A stretch of 64,000 nt of DNA from Corticium candelabrum. Taxonomy: Eukaryota; Porifera; Homoscleromorpha; Homosclerophorida; Plakinidae. Both the position numbers and the translations under genes were made by a program. The DNA lies in the NCBI RefSeq assembly GCF_963422355.1, contig NC_085094.1, forward strand, positions 7,743,770-7,807,769, read 5' to 3'. The notes beneath the pieces were generated by a model. It saw nothing but the letters and a program-made list of their open reading frames with translations. It had not been told where the DNA came from and made no database searches. Below, in pieces: positions 33,601 to 42,786 of this stretch. Each line of letters starts with the position of its first letter. The stretch's first letter is position 1.

Positions 33601-34135
33601 TCAGCTGAAGAATGCGGACGAGGTCGTGGCAAGGAAACAGGCAGCGATGAAGGCATATGTAGATCATAAAAGGAGAGCTAGAGCTTCGTCCTTTTCTCCC
33701 GGAAGTTGGGTAAGAGTAAAGCGTCCGCTAAGAGGCCATAAGTTGAAGTCGCAATTGTCCGATCCAGTAGAAGTCTGGTCAAGGGTAGGGAAGGACACTT
33801 ACCTGCTACAAGATGGACGTCTGTGGCATGCTGACCAATTAATTGCTGTGGCGAAGCCAGCTGGTGTTGCAAATACAGCTGCAGTACTCAGCTGGACTGA
33901 GGGGGAAGAGGAGATCTCAGAAGACATGACAGGAAATCAACACGATGGGGGAAATGTCGAAGTCGAAGGAGAGGCAGCAAGTGATGCAGGCACTGCCCAT
34001 GATCATGAAAATGAGACAGAAACAACAAGGCCAAAACGAGTGAGGACAAGGCCCAAACGCTTCGAAGATTTTGAGGTGGAATATGCAACTCGATTAGAAG
34101 GGGGAGAAAATGTTGTGTTTGTAGATGCTTGCTAG
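30638..34135 (+). CDS. Gypsy-4 pol polyprotein (5'-truncated, otherwise intact)
   Basis: An unbroken 1,165-codon frame with no clear ATG start; the true N-terminus (gag capsid) is missing. In order: CCHC knuckles (CGNCGFSVHKGSTC, CRKCGRIGHYARCC, about 15-50); protease with DLGA replacing the usual DTGA/DTGS (about 103-106), which should impair it; RT with KLDLNQGYLQ, FGLASAPSAFQ and YMDD (about 330-390); RNase H (SCDASGVAIGAVL); integrase zinc finger (HLGVVRMKQRCREFAWWPG, CEPC) and DDE core (QVDIFGEI, TTDNGPQF, NGGVERFNQ); acidic tail. Opposite strand to the BEL it interrupts. The most intact retroelement ORF in the window. Confidence 0.93.
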   Translation: MLVSGWSSRGDGKCGNCGFSVHKGSTCPASTQTCRKCGRIGHYARCCRSKKQSQIQEVDCGNEQGVELETVRINVVGGQSSTLEYRQCVCELAGVSLSLVIDLGAKVSVLSKRSYDRWFSWSKLEPANRKLVGYAGSPIKVLGKAKLPVRYRRCQLAEFPFYITDKGTDILGLDLFDALGFQICWDPEELGSHSVQAVDLLNDGVTKGGWSRRWPRVFSGLGKANHFVHCPLVNTTVPPIMQPLRRLSLALRERVAEELDRWESLDIIEKVDSSPWISNLVVVWKKSGAIRLCVDLRRANQAIIPGKHPLPTMEDIAAEFYGSTVFSKLDLNQGYLQIPLAEESRFITAFVTHKGTYQFKRMPFGLASAPSAFQKVMVTVVAGIPGVAVYMDDIVVHGPDRPSHNKRLNDVFQRLQHHNLTLNVDKCTFAVKEISFVGHSISASGIRPLTSNIEAVERLKEPTSVTELNSFLGMTNYYLRFVQGYADISSPLRCLLRKDAHWEWSTECQTAFDKLKQLVTSAPVLAHFSSTADTFVSCDASGVAIGAVLSQIQDGQERPVAYASRALSPAEQKYAVGEREALACVWACEKWHVFLFGRPFVLRTDHQALVSLLSASGTGQRPLRLHRWTERLYKYTFRVEYRPGHSNQVADLLSRSPAPAENSAWDSDDVEECILLLSTWSPGVPLDEMERESGADAEIQTVLRCIREGWHDVKGEFRPFWNVRHELAPVGGKSSCLMRGNRIVVPRLLQKRVLQLAHEGHLGVVRMKQRCREFAWWPGIDRQIEQMVRDCEPCLVSGKSRQPVHAPLQPTPWTAVPWQRLQVDIFGEIQIAMAHQRYAILVHDLGSKWPEVRLCSQVRTQEVVQFLEDLIVRWGFPESITTDNGPQFRSYEFQQWLRERGIRHILTPLYHPKANGGVERFNQVLKQGLKTGLLEGRSVESSVQSTLFNYRSTAHSLTRKSPAEVMLGRKLRQPLSQMIPRQDKKGSLQLKNADEVVARKQAAMKAYVDHKRRARASSFSPGSWVRVKRPLRGHKLKSQLSDPVEVWSRVGKDTYLLQDGRLWHADQLIAVAKPAGVANTAAVLSWTEGEEEISEDMTGNQHDGGNVEVEGEAASDAGTAHDHENETETTRPKRVRTRPKRFEDFEVEYATRLEGGENVVFVDAC

Positions 34136-34309
34136 CATACGGGGACTGGGGTTTTGCGGTAGATAAAGGATGACTGAACCGGTGTTTGAGTCAGTGTTAG
34201 AGTAGCGGCCGTTAACGTGTGTTGAATAGTACATTGAGTGAATACACGACACTCTGAACACTTGTTTGATCAGTAAATATCTTGAAGACATAGTTTCTTG
34301 TGTCTCCTT
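30645..34309 (+). mobile_element. Gypsy-4, Ty3/Gypsy lacking 5' LTR and gag
   Basis: The left junction is directly against BEL integrase C-terminal sequence (about 30645). On the right, about 170 bp follow the stop codon, beginning with a G-rich stretch (GGGGACTGGGGTTTT, possible polypurine tract, 34140-34154), before BEL RNase H-region sequence resumes near 34309. No LTR pair or target duplication can be defined. Confidence 0.75.
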
Positions 34310-35054
34310 GCTCAAAACGCTCCAAATTCTCTTCTGTATAAATCTTACACAGTAGCTTGTCACACGAATTAATTTCTGGAGAGAAGAAAAACGCTTCTCA
34401 TCAATTCGGAAGGGTGAATTGTCACATTCATTCAATCCTAAGCCAGCTTTACACTTCTTTGTAAAGTTGGTAGCAACGTACATTTTGTTGAACGTATTTG
34501 TCTCTGACCCAAGATAGTTCAAAGTCTGAGTACTTACTTCTGGAACATTGTAGTTTGGCCACGAATTAACAGAAAGGGTCAGCCATTCTGGTCCGTGCCA
34601 CCATAATCGAATTTTCTCCAACTCTGAAGCAGACATACCTCTTGTCGCAAAATCTGCTGGATTTTGATTTGATGGAATATAGCGGAAAACAGAATTGCTT
34701 TGTCGTGTCTCCTTGATTCTGTTGTCAACAAAGGTTGATAACGGCTTGGGTGTTTTCAACTCAGTGTAGGACGTACTGAGAATCAGTAAATACTATTAGT
34801 TTAGAGTTCTGAAGCTTCAGCTGATCTTTAACAAAGTTTCCAGCTCTGTCTCCAATCACTGTTGATAGTAACTCAAGTCGTGGTAACGTAAGTTTTTTTT
34901 CTTTCTTTTGATGTTCTTCGTTTGCAACAGCTGATTGAATCGGAGTCAAACGCATTTTTGAAAACACAAGATTCACTTCGATAATCTCTCCATTCTTGAC
35001 AGAGAGATAAACGGCTGCAGCATAAGATTCCAGAGAGGCATCATTACATACCAC
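34310..35054 (-). pseudogene. BEL RNase H region
   Basis: 35054-34761: VCNDASLESYAAAVYLS, LVFSKMRLTP, LTLPRLELLS, IVFTDSQYVLH, the Peptidase_A17/RNase H block of BEL. 34759-34310: VDNRIKETRQ, YIPSNQNPADFATRG, WWHGPEWL and a PFRIDEKRFSSLQKLIRVT stretch preceding integrase. One in-frame stop near 34760. Confidence 0.88.
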
Positions 35055-35104
35055 TACCTAACAATAAGAATCTTTTCCAATCCTTCCAAATAATCTTGGA
35101 ATTT

Positions 35105-36180
35105 TTAAGGTGGAAAGAGATTGAAATTTGTTGAAAATTTGACTCCACTAGTCACAATGACGAGGTGAAAGTTTCTCATCCCAGAACACATTGGCTTTCC
35201 ATAGTTTCTGCATGAACACCTTTCCATGAAGGTCACAGGTGTAATTAGTCCTAAAGGATCGTCGATTCGTGCAATATCCTGGAGAATTTCTTGTTTGGTA
35301 GTGTGCTGGTCTGACGGTAACATTCGAGATTCGAGAATAGTCAGTTCATCATTCAAGGTATTCCATGTTATTCCTAAAACCTTGGCTGTGCTTCCCTTTA
35401 GTTTCAGATCATCAGGTATAAGTGACAAAAATTCGAGTGAATTAGATGTCCATTGTTGTAAGTTCATAGTGGCTTCTTTGAATATTTGCCTTGCTCTTTC
35501 AAACAGTTGATAACCATTAGGAGGAGAATCTGCTCCAACTAAAATGTTGTCAACATATATGTTATCAGCAACAGATTTAGCTATTGAACTTCCTTCCCTT
35601 TGAAGATGAAATTTCAGAGTTCCCTCTAACAGAAAGGGACTGCAAATCAACCCAAATGGTACTCTACAGAACCGGTATGTTGGTCAGGTTTCATGACGTC
35701 TTTAAACCACAAAAACCTTGTAACGTCTCTTTCCTTTGACTGTATTTCAATTTGAAGAAAAGCCTCTTCAATGTCAGCTAGAACAGGTATCTTGTAAGTT
35801 CGAAATCTTAGCAGAAGACCACATAGATTCGGTAGAAGAATCGGTCCTCTGTGTAAACACTCGTTGAGACTCTTGAGTTCCTTTCTTGGTTTTGAAGATC
35901 CACCTTAAACAATTCGTAGTTTGGTTGTTTCCTTCGTTGGGGTTAAGACTGGATGATGCGGCAAATAGTGTTTTGCAGAACTTGATTCAGTTTCAGTTAG
36001 TCTTTCAATAATTCCTTCGTTCAATAATTATTGATCTTTTATAACTTGGTCATAGCGATAGAGAAGTGATCTATCATTTTGTAGTCGTTTGGCTAATGAT
36101 TTCATTCTTCCAAAAGCTAGAGAAAAGTTATCAGAAAGGTAGCATTTGTGTCCTGATTTCCATGGTCACGTTATTTGATA
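35105..36180 (-). pseudogene. BEL reverse transcriptase
   Basis: Upstream, in broken frames (36000-35660): HHPVLTPTKETTKLRIV, PVLADIEEAFLQI (motif A Asp) and VTRFLWFKD. 35650-35105: the C-proximal RT with YVDNILVGADS, where the second Asp of YVDD is Asn, and VLGITWNTLNDEL, DDPLGLITP. Both the catalytic substitution and the frame breaks make it inactive. Confidence 0.87.
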
Positions 36181-36208
36181 TCGTCCATTTTGAAACAAAA
36201 TGGTTGTA

Positions 36209-36874
36209 TTAATTAAAGCGTTCAAGAGCAACATCATCATCTTTGGTGTATGGAGTGTCTTTGATTCCAATAGCTTCAAGACTCAAAAAGTCTTCTAGAC
36301 TGTTGTGTTGTATTGTCACTGTGTCGGGAACAGAGTGGAAGTCTAATTCAGAGATCGCCTGACTCATTTGAGTCATCACATAACAGGTATGGATACGTTT
36401 ATTGTGGTCATCAACTAGCTCGGGATACTTGCCTGTGAGTAAATATCCAAATTTTGATGGAATCAAAAACATTCCCAAAGGTAGAACAATTTTTTGGCCA
36501 TTGATGAATTGCCAGAAACAGTCAGCTCCTATCAATATGTCAATATTAGCAGTTTCAGAAGTTTCAGGAATTGAGTCAGCTAGACATTCGGGGGAAAGAG
36601 CCTTGAGAAATTGAATATCGGAAGACTGCAGTGGTCTCCGATGAATTGATCTTGTAAGCTGTTTGAGCACGATTGCTTCCAGCTCAACTGATGAACCATC
36701 TTTCAGAATGACATCAAATTTGACAATGTATGTGTCGAGTTCCTTTGAGTGATTTGCTGCAAAGGTTGATACAGAAAGTGATTCATTTCGTTCCACGGGA
36801 AGCTGTAATTTCTTCGCTAACCTTTCAGTCATAAAGGTACGTTGGCTTGCAAAATCCAACAGAAGGCGTGACAT
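36209..36874 (-). pseudogene. BEL aspartic protease (DUF1758-like)
   Basis: 221 codons: RLLLDFASQRTFMTERLA (active-site region; DSGSQ expected, DFASQ seen), LSVSTFAANHSKELDTY, IDILIGADCFW and a GYLLTGK end. Typical of BEL/Pao gag-pol. The active-site change probably inactivates it. Confidence 0.87.
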
Positions 36875-37148
36875 AACACATTGGTCATTTGCTACAACTA
36901 GAGACCGTACTGTTCGGAGTAAAACGTTTTCACCAATTGCTAAATTTTGAGTAGTATTCGCAGCGCCACTGCACGTGGAATCCCCGTCATCTTCAGTCTT
37001 TGGTGTTGTGTCGTTACCGACTATCTATTGGCTCTATTGCAGCTCGCTTACAGTGTCTACGCAATACTACACCAGACTACACAAGACTGGCTAGCCACAT
37101 GCCACAGTACTATATACTAATGAGTACTAGGGGTAGTCCCAGAGTCCC

Positions 37149-37705
37149 TTACTCTACTACATTTGGTAATTGTATATCAGTTGTTACGGCAACTAATTCG
37201 AATCGACATAAGGCTCGGTTGTGATGGACTGATTGTTTACAGTGGTAGCACTTACAAAGATGTCTGTTACAGCACTCCGTGAAGGTATGTCCTTTCTGAA
37301 GACAGATAAAACATCGTCCCAGCTCACGGAGTCGTTGTTTCCTTGCCGGCAATGACTTGTATTCTGCACAATTTTCATTGTAATGTTTCTCATTGCAGAA
37401 AACACAAGGTAATAATGTTGTGTGCTTCTCTGTGTCGACTGGTCGAATTGAAGCAGCGACTGAGAGTGCTTCTGTAGAAGATCGCCTCTCCATCACTCGA
37501 GATTGTTGATTACTCATTTTCTTTGTATTGCTCGCTCGTCGGTTGACATTCTCACGAATCTTTACATAGTGCTTCAAAGCTTCTCTTACAGACTTAACTG
37601 TCCAGATTTCACTTGGTTTCTTAGATTCCTCCAACTTTATAACGGTATCCACGTGAAACTTTGACAGAATTTGTGGTATAAGCAGACGCTGATGATTGAC
37701 ATCTT
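37149..37705 (-). pseudogene. BEL gag, C-terminal half with zinc knuckles
   Basis: From the transposon junction at 37705: VNHQRLLIPQILSKFHVDTV, then knuckles CVFCNEKHYNENC and CFICLQKGHTFTEC, then CKCYHCKQSVHHNRALC. The apparent N-terminus of the longest ORF here (to 37802) is transposon TIR sequence, not gag. Confidence 0.88.
37698..37705. repeat. Target-site duplication, left copy (GACATCTT)
   Basis: GACATCTT directly abuts the left TIR and recurs at 42787-42794 directly after the right TIR. It lies in BEL gag, so the pre-insertion frame is continuous across it. Confidence 0.95.
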
Positions 37706-37793
37706 TAGCCTCGTACCAGACCCTCTCGCGCGTCGTGCCCGGTTCCCGTATAACACGAAAACGCTGGAGAGGGTCTGGGTTCATACCGCCTAC
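37706..37793 (+). repeat. Left TIR (88 bp)
   Basis: Identical over all 88 bases to the complement of 42699-42786. Contains an inverted repeat CCAGACCCTCTC...GAGAGGGTCTGG, so each TIR can itself fold. Just inside, GTGTCACCCCACGTCA is repeated twice in tandem (37806-37843). Confidence 0.97.
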
Positions 37794-38170
37794 TTTCTTC
37801 ACCTAGTGTCACCCCACGTCATCTAAGTGTCACCCCACGTCACCAACGTCAATACTTTCATACTATTAGTTCATTATGCTGTAACAATACACCTTTCTAT
37901 CAAAGCAAATTAGGCATTACGCTATCTGTGATATCCCAGAATTGCATACATTCATTGTTTGTTTTTCGTTCGTCTATGCGACATGGAAACCGATTCATTC
38001 ACAGAGCGATCTCCTGAGTTCGATTCACGTTACCTGAAGCTGTAAGGTCCAATGTGATTTGATCACCAGTAGCCTGGAGTCTATGCATGCACTAAGCGCT
38101 GCTCTATGACTGTGCTAGGCTACAAGAACAATATGAGTCGGGAAGCTCATCAGATAGAGTTCCAACGAAA

Positions 38171-40558
38171 GTGGTAATGAACAGCGTCAACTGTAGCTTG
38201 TTGGCCGCCGGAAAGGCAACGCTGTCTTCTGTGGACGTTGGCAAGCTAGTGCGCCTTGCCTTTGGATCAACTGTAGAGAGGAAAAGCGCCAGAGTTCACG
38301 GCTGCCGCTCATACGTTTACTGCGGTATCCGGAGAAAGAGTGATCATGAGGAAAGTCCAGCCAAACGTTCTTGCATACAAGAGTCATCAAAGGATATTAC
38401 ATCACCGACCTCTGACCATCTACTACGAATTACACAATTAGAAGCTGAGCTCAAACGTGAAAAGAAGCGCGGACAAGACTTGGAGGCTGAACTGCAACAA
38501 TCAATTATTCAGAGTCAATCTATCCAGTGGCATCAAGTAGATACAGAAATTAACGCAGAGCTGAATGCGCTACAGAGAGCTGGAGGAATCATGTCAACAG
38601 GTCCAGTTGATGCAGCAGATGCATCTTCACTGACTGCAGACTTTAGTTTACATAATCTACACAGCCAATTACTTACACACGCTCCCAAAATTACATCACT
38701 GCTTTCCTCGATAGGCCAAACTGACACCACTACAGGACCAAAAGATATCTACAGCTTGGCAGCAGTCTGCTTACTAGCGAAGAAGGCAAGTGACAAGGTC
38801 AAAGGTTTTCAGCTTCTAGTTAGTTTGATGTTGGTTGCCAGGGCAACTAGTAAACAAGTCATTACTACTCTTAACCATATGGGTGTCTGCTTGTCATATA
38901 GTCAAACGTTTAGGTATGTGGAAAACGCTGCAAAGGCAATAGAGCAGAACAGAGAGCTTCAACATGGAGACTGGATCGTTGCCTATGACAACATAAATAT
39001 TGAGAAACGTGTCACCCATGAGAGACATGCCAGACATACAGAGGCATGGAACTTCACGAGCCGTTTGGCTGTCAAAGTAGCCAGACTTCCCCCACCTGAT
39101 TACAACACAACAGAATTACCACAATGCACTCGAGGAGATTTAGCTGTGGAAGACATTCTACCGAATGATGATGACGACAAAACATTTCACGAATCTGCTC
39201 AGACAAGAGTTCAGAAGGTACTCATACACAGGTTCAAATGCTGCAATCACCTTAAAGCAAGACATCAATATGACAACCATGACCACCCAACAACAAAATC
39301 TATTATCCACCCTATTGCAGTGATAGACATAGATGAAAGTTACACTGACAATAATGTTACTATTCTTGAAGAATTTCAAAAAATGCTGGCGATAGATGAC
39401 ACTGTTCAACAATGTGTTGTCGGTGACCAAGCGACTTGCAGGGCAATTCGTGCAGCTCGGCGTAGAAGGGTAGCAGATATTCCTTCAGCACGCCTCCTAT
39501 GGGCGAAAGAGAATCCTGGTGATTTCCACTTCGCATGGGAGTGCCTAAAAGTCATCTTCCTCATATTTTGGGAGTCACATGATTTTCCTGGCTCATTGGC
39601 TCATCTCAGCAAACTGATCAACCGAAGTGGAGTCACCGCTGCTGCAAAAAAATTTCAACAATCCGATGAGTTCCTCAAACATGCATTAGAAGCACATCTG
39701 ACTGCATCCGTCATCACCTTTCTCAATATATCTGCTACCTCAGATTTAATTGTACAAGATGCAACCGTTATAACGAACTCATGGCTAAACAAAACAGCAG
39801 AGAGATTCGCCAATGACGTGCTAGTTATAGGAACAGATGAAGATGACCATGATGCAGACAACCTGTATAATTTCCATCGTTCTTTTCTGCGCATGGCCCT
39901 CCTTTATGAAGATTTGAGGGAAGCCATCAAGTACGAAGATGGCCCAAGAGTTATCCAACATTGGCGAGTGTGGTTACTGTACTTCCTCGCAACAAAGAGA
40001 AGCAACTACAGCAATGAAGCAGCAAATCTCTTAGCCAATCTGAAGGCTGACTTTTCCAAGAGGCTTGCTTACATAGTAACTCACAACAGAGCTGTTAATT
40101 CTCTGGGCATACCTGGTCATGGGAAAGCAATAGACATGGCAGTAGAACACCACAATCTTGTCATCAAAACAGCTTTACGATCTTCTGGTGGCAGTATCAC
40201 CCTCCATCATTTAAGAGTAATAAGCTTAGCATCTCAGCTATTACATGATGCTGCACTGTTATGCGATCAGGAAGTTCATGCTCCTCATGTAGGTACAAGG
40301 CATACAAGTACAAGTGCTGAAAAAGACATCCACATGATGACATCCAATCTATTGGCCAGTCAAGTCACTTGTCGGATTCCCAAAAGAAAGTTGCCATCTA
40401 ACAGACATTTCACAACACCAGAGAAAAAAGGATATGAAGTTGCCTTATCCAAGCAATGGATTGCAAAGTTCCTAAGTAAGACAGACCTGAGAATTGAGGA
40501 CAATCAGTCCACTGAAGACCATGAAGAAATTGATTTTCTTGATGACATACAGCTATGA
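38171..40558 (+). CDS. Presumed transposase, DUF6589-like, 795 aa
   Basis: Single uninterrupted exon. Residues 1-60 carry a short Cys/basic segment; about 88-112 a charged coiled-coil (LEAELKREKKRGQDLEAELQ). The C-terminal two thirds shows a pattern I associate with DUF6589 proteins: AYDNINIEKR (271-280), VVGDQATCRAIRAARR (D419), DFHFAWECLKVIF (451-463), and a late HNRAVNSLGIPGHGKAIDMA block near residue 645. D273, D419 and E457 are candidate acidic catalytic residues; this is inference. It lies inside perfect TIRs next to a helicase, so transposition is the likely role. An upstream short exon is possible: MVMNS is a weak start context. Confidence 0.85.
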   Translation: MVMNSVNCSLLAAGKATLSSVDVGKLVRLAFGSTVERKSARVHGCRSYVYCGIRRKSDHEESPAKRSCIQESSKDITSPTSDHLLRITQLEAELKREKKRGQDLEAELQQSIIQSQSIQWHQVDTEINAELNALQRAGGIMSTGPVDAADASSLTADFSLHNLHSQLLTHAPKITSLLSSIGQTDTTTGPKDIYSLAAVCLLAKKASDKVKGFQLLVSLMLVARATSKQVITTLNHMGVCLSYSQTFRYVENAAKAIEQNRELQHGDWIVAYDNINIEKRVTHERHARHTEAWNFTSRLAVKVARLPPPDYNTTELPQCTRGDLAVEDILPNDDDDKTFHESAQTRVQKVLIHRFKCCNHLKARHQYDNHDHPTTKSIIHPIAVIDIDESYTDNNVTILEEFQKMLAIDDTVQQCVVGDQATCRAIRAARRRRVADIPSARLLWAKENPGDFHFAWECLKVIFLIFWESHDFPGSLAHLSKLINRSGVTAAAKKFQQSDEFLKHALEAHLTASVITFLNISATSDLIVQDATVITNSWLNKTAERFANDVLVIGTDEDDHDADNLYNFHRSFLRMALLYEDLREAIKYEDGPRVIQHWRVWLLYFLATKRSNYSNEAANLLANLKADFSKRLAYIVTHNRAVNSLGIPGHGKAIDMAVEHHNLVIKTALRSSGGSITLHHLRVISLASQLLHDAALLCDQEVHAPHVGTRHTSTSAEKDIHMMTSNLLASQVTCRIPKRKLPSNRHFTTPEKKGYEVALSKQWIAKFLSKTDLRIEDNQSTEDHEEIDFLDDIQL

Positions 40559-40625
40559 CAGAAATAGACACATGTACATAATATCGTAACTACTTGTATT
40601 GAGAAACATAGCCTAAAGTGAGTTA

Positions 40626-42434
40626 CTAGTGATTTGTAATCTCTCCTAAAACATGTCTACAAGCTGAAGTGCTCCTTGTACCATCACTACTAATATTGGC
40701 TATAGTGCAAGGAATGTGAAACTCAATTAACTTTAAAACTGCTAAACTGAAGTCCCTTACAACTCCTAGTGACCTAACATCATTTTCTGATCGAATCTTA
40801 TTACATTTTTTTACTAGTTTATCAATCACTAACATGGATAAGACCCCATCTAGTCCTCTCATTCTGTATCTTGTGCCACCTGCCGTCCTTCTAAGTTCAA
40901 GTAGTGCTTTCCTCAAAGCACCTCTCTGACCAACAACAACACGACGTGATCTCAACGGTGCAGATCTGCATGGAATAGGAGGAAGTGGTAAGGTGCAATC
41001 CACATCTGGCTGAAAAATATGAGGTCGCTCATCAGATGCATTGCAGAAGGAACAGCACAAATCACTATCAGGTAATGGCTCATCTGACTGCAAAATCTTG
41101 TAAACAAGAACTCTTCTCAAACAGACCTTATTTGAGGCAAGAGTCACAATTTCGTTGTTGCACACTGACAGCCTACGGTCCTGAGAGTGTGCCACAAACC
41201 AAACAAGGCACAACCTTAGTGGATCTCTCCCTCCACGTCCAGCAAGCTGCACAAGCTCAGATCCACTGTCTGGCAAACCGAATAGAATAACTTCACTGAT
41301 GTCATCAATGTCCACGCCAAGGCCAAACGCACTAGTAGCTACCATGACTCGCTGCTTGCCACACTTGAATTCTCCATAGTGTTGAGATCGCCCCTCAAGT
41401 GTCATTGTGGCATGGTATTGTCCTACTGTACCCCTGGTTATACTACTGCAGCTGTACACAAGATGAATATACACTTTATACAAAACATCCTTTGATCTGC
41501 AAAATATAAGAGTTTTTGGAATATCTTTAGAATACTTTACAGAGGACAACATAGAAGCTAACAAGTGGAAGACTGACGAAATAGAGGTGGATGAATCCAA
41601 AGAAAAATATAAGTTTGGACGATTTAGAGATCCAGATACTAGAACATAGTCAGGCATATTCAGATGTTGGGTTACAGAAGTAATAAGGAAAAGTGGAGCT
41701 GTTGCTGAGAGAGCCATAATAGGGACAGTAGGCAGGCAAGAACGAATAAAACTTAGTTCCTTGTAAGAAGGTCTAAATGTAGACCCCCACTCTTCGATCA
41801 GATGTACTTCATCAATAGCAATGAAGGAGATTGCTGTCTTCAATTGCCTAGACAATGCGTTTCGCCAAAAACTTGATGTGATCGCTTCTGGAGACGTATA
41901 AACTAGACAAACCACTGTTACCCACCATTGCCTGACCAAAAGATTGTCCAATACTACTCACTTAGTTTGTACTTGCTGGAAGAAATGTCTTTCAACAGTT
42001 TCTCGTCTGACAAGGACGCAATTCGTGTGACAGACACTCCCTTTCTTACCAGTTTGGCGACCTTGAATCATCAGGAGGCTAATAACTAAAGCAAACTGGC
42101 TGCTTCAAGCAACTACACCTACCTGATCATGCATCAATGATATCAGCGGGCTAATGATCACACACACTCCGTTCAAGAGAAGGGCAGGCAGTAGGTAGCA
42201 CAAAGACTTGCCGCCCGAAGTCTTCAGTCGAACAAACACATCCTTGTTCGAAAGAATCGCCTTGGAGGCCTCAAGCTGACCTTCACGAAAACTATGGTGT
42301 CCAAATACGTCGGAAAGAACAGATTTCAGACCGGGTTCAAAATTCGCGCTTTCAGAAGCCATTCCGCGCTTTGTGAAGAGTCTGCGCACAGCTGTGCGGA
42401 TCAAGTACCCTATGCTATGTCTGAGACCTACCAC
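40626..42434 (-). CDS. RecQ-like SF2 helicase, three exons, 566 aa
   Basis: Exons 42434-42123, 42061-41962 and 41914-40626, with GT-AG introns of 61 and 47 bp; phases agree and splicing restores the block between motifs Ia and Ib. Motif 0 Gln FREGQ (49-53), Walker A KTSGGKS (71-77), Ia VIISPLISLMHDQ (92-104), Ib VYTSPE, II DEVH (172-175; DEAH is usual), III SAT (207-209), IV LIFCRS, V VATSAFGLGVDI, VI QLAGRGGRD (360-368). After motif VI, CLRRVLVYKI and DLCCSFC resemble the RecQ zinc-binding subdomain. No HRDC or winged-helix domain is recognisable. A second Met at residue 25 (42362) is an alternative start. Predicted 3'-5' DNA unwinding in transposition. Confidence 0.9.
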
Positions 42435-42698
42435 TCTGGTACTAATAAAAAGATTCTACCATTACGTAACAGCCTACCCAAAGGGTTCCCACCTCCCAGC
42501 TTACCGTGTCTTGTACGTCTTCTGAAAACATCCTGCAGGTTGTTCAACGTAAGAGATATATTGGCGATCGAAGGAGAAACGCGTCCACGTCCAAGAGACT
42601 TTCTGTGTGACACATGAGAATAGCACTTACACTAATCGTGTTAGTAGCCCGAGGCTTTGTGACATACGAGCTAAGATGATCATCTAACAGCATAAACG

Positions 42699-42786
42699 GT
42701 AGGCGGTATGAACCCAGACCCTCTCCAGCGTTTTCGTGTTATACGGGAACCGGGCACGACGCGCGAGAGGGTCTGGTACGAGGCTA
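42699..42786 (-). repeat. Right TIR (88 bp)
   Basis: Perfect complement of the left TIR; followed by GACATCTT at 42787-42794. Confidence 0.97.

Larger units (their letters stand above)
37706..42786. mobile_element. 5,081-bp DNA transposon with DUF6589-like protein and RecQ-like helicase
   Basis: Perfect 88-bp TIRs (37706-37793 and 42699-42786, starting TAGCCTCGTACCAGACCC) and a perfect 8-bp target duplication GACATCTT. Two convergent genes: 38171-40558 (+) and the spliced helicase 42434-40626 (-), 67 bp apart at their 3' ends. Both frames are open. Inserted in a dead BEL gag, hence younger than it. The presence of a presumed transposase plus an SF2 helicase recalls the Academ/AcademH group described in animals and fungi (from memory); family assignment needs a search. 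Confidence 0.93.

Noticed and set aside
37706..37802. N-terminus MKKVGGMNPDPLQRF of the BEL gag ORF
   Set aside because: This part is translated TIR of the inserted transposon; an identical reading appears at the other TIR near 42708.
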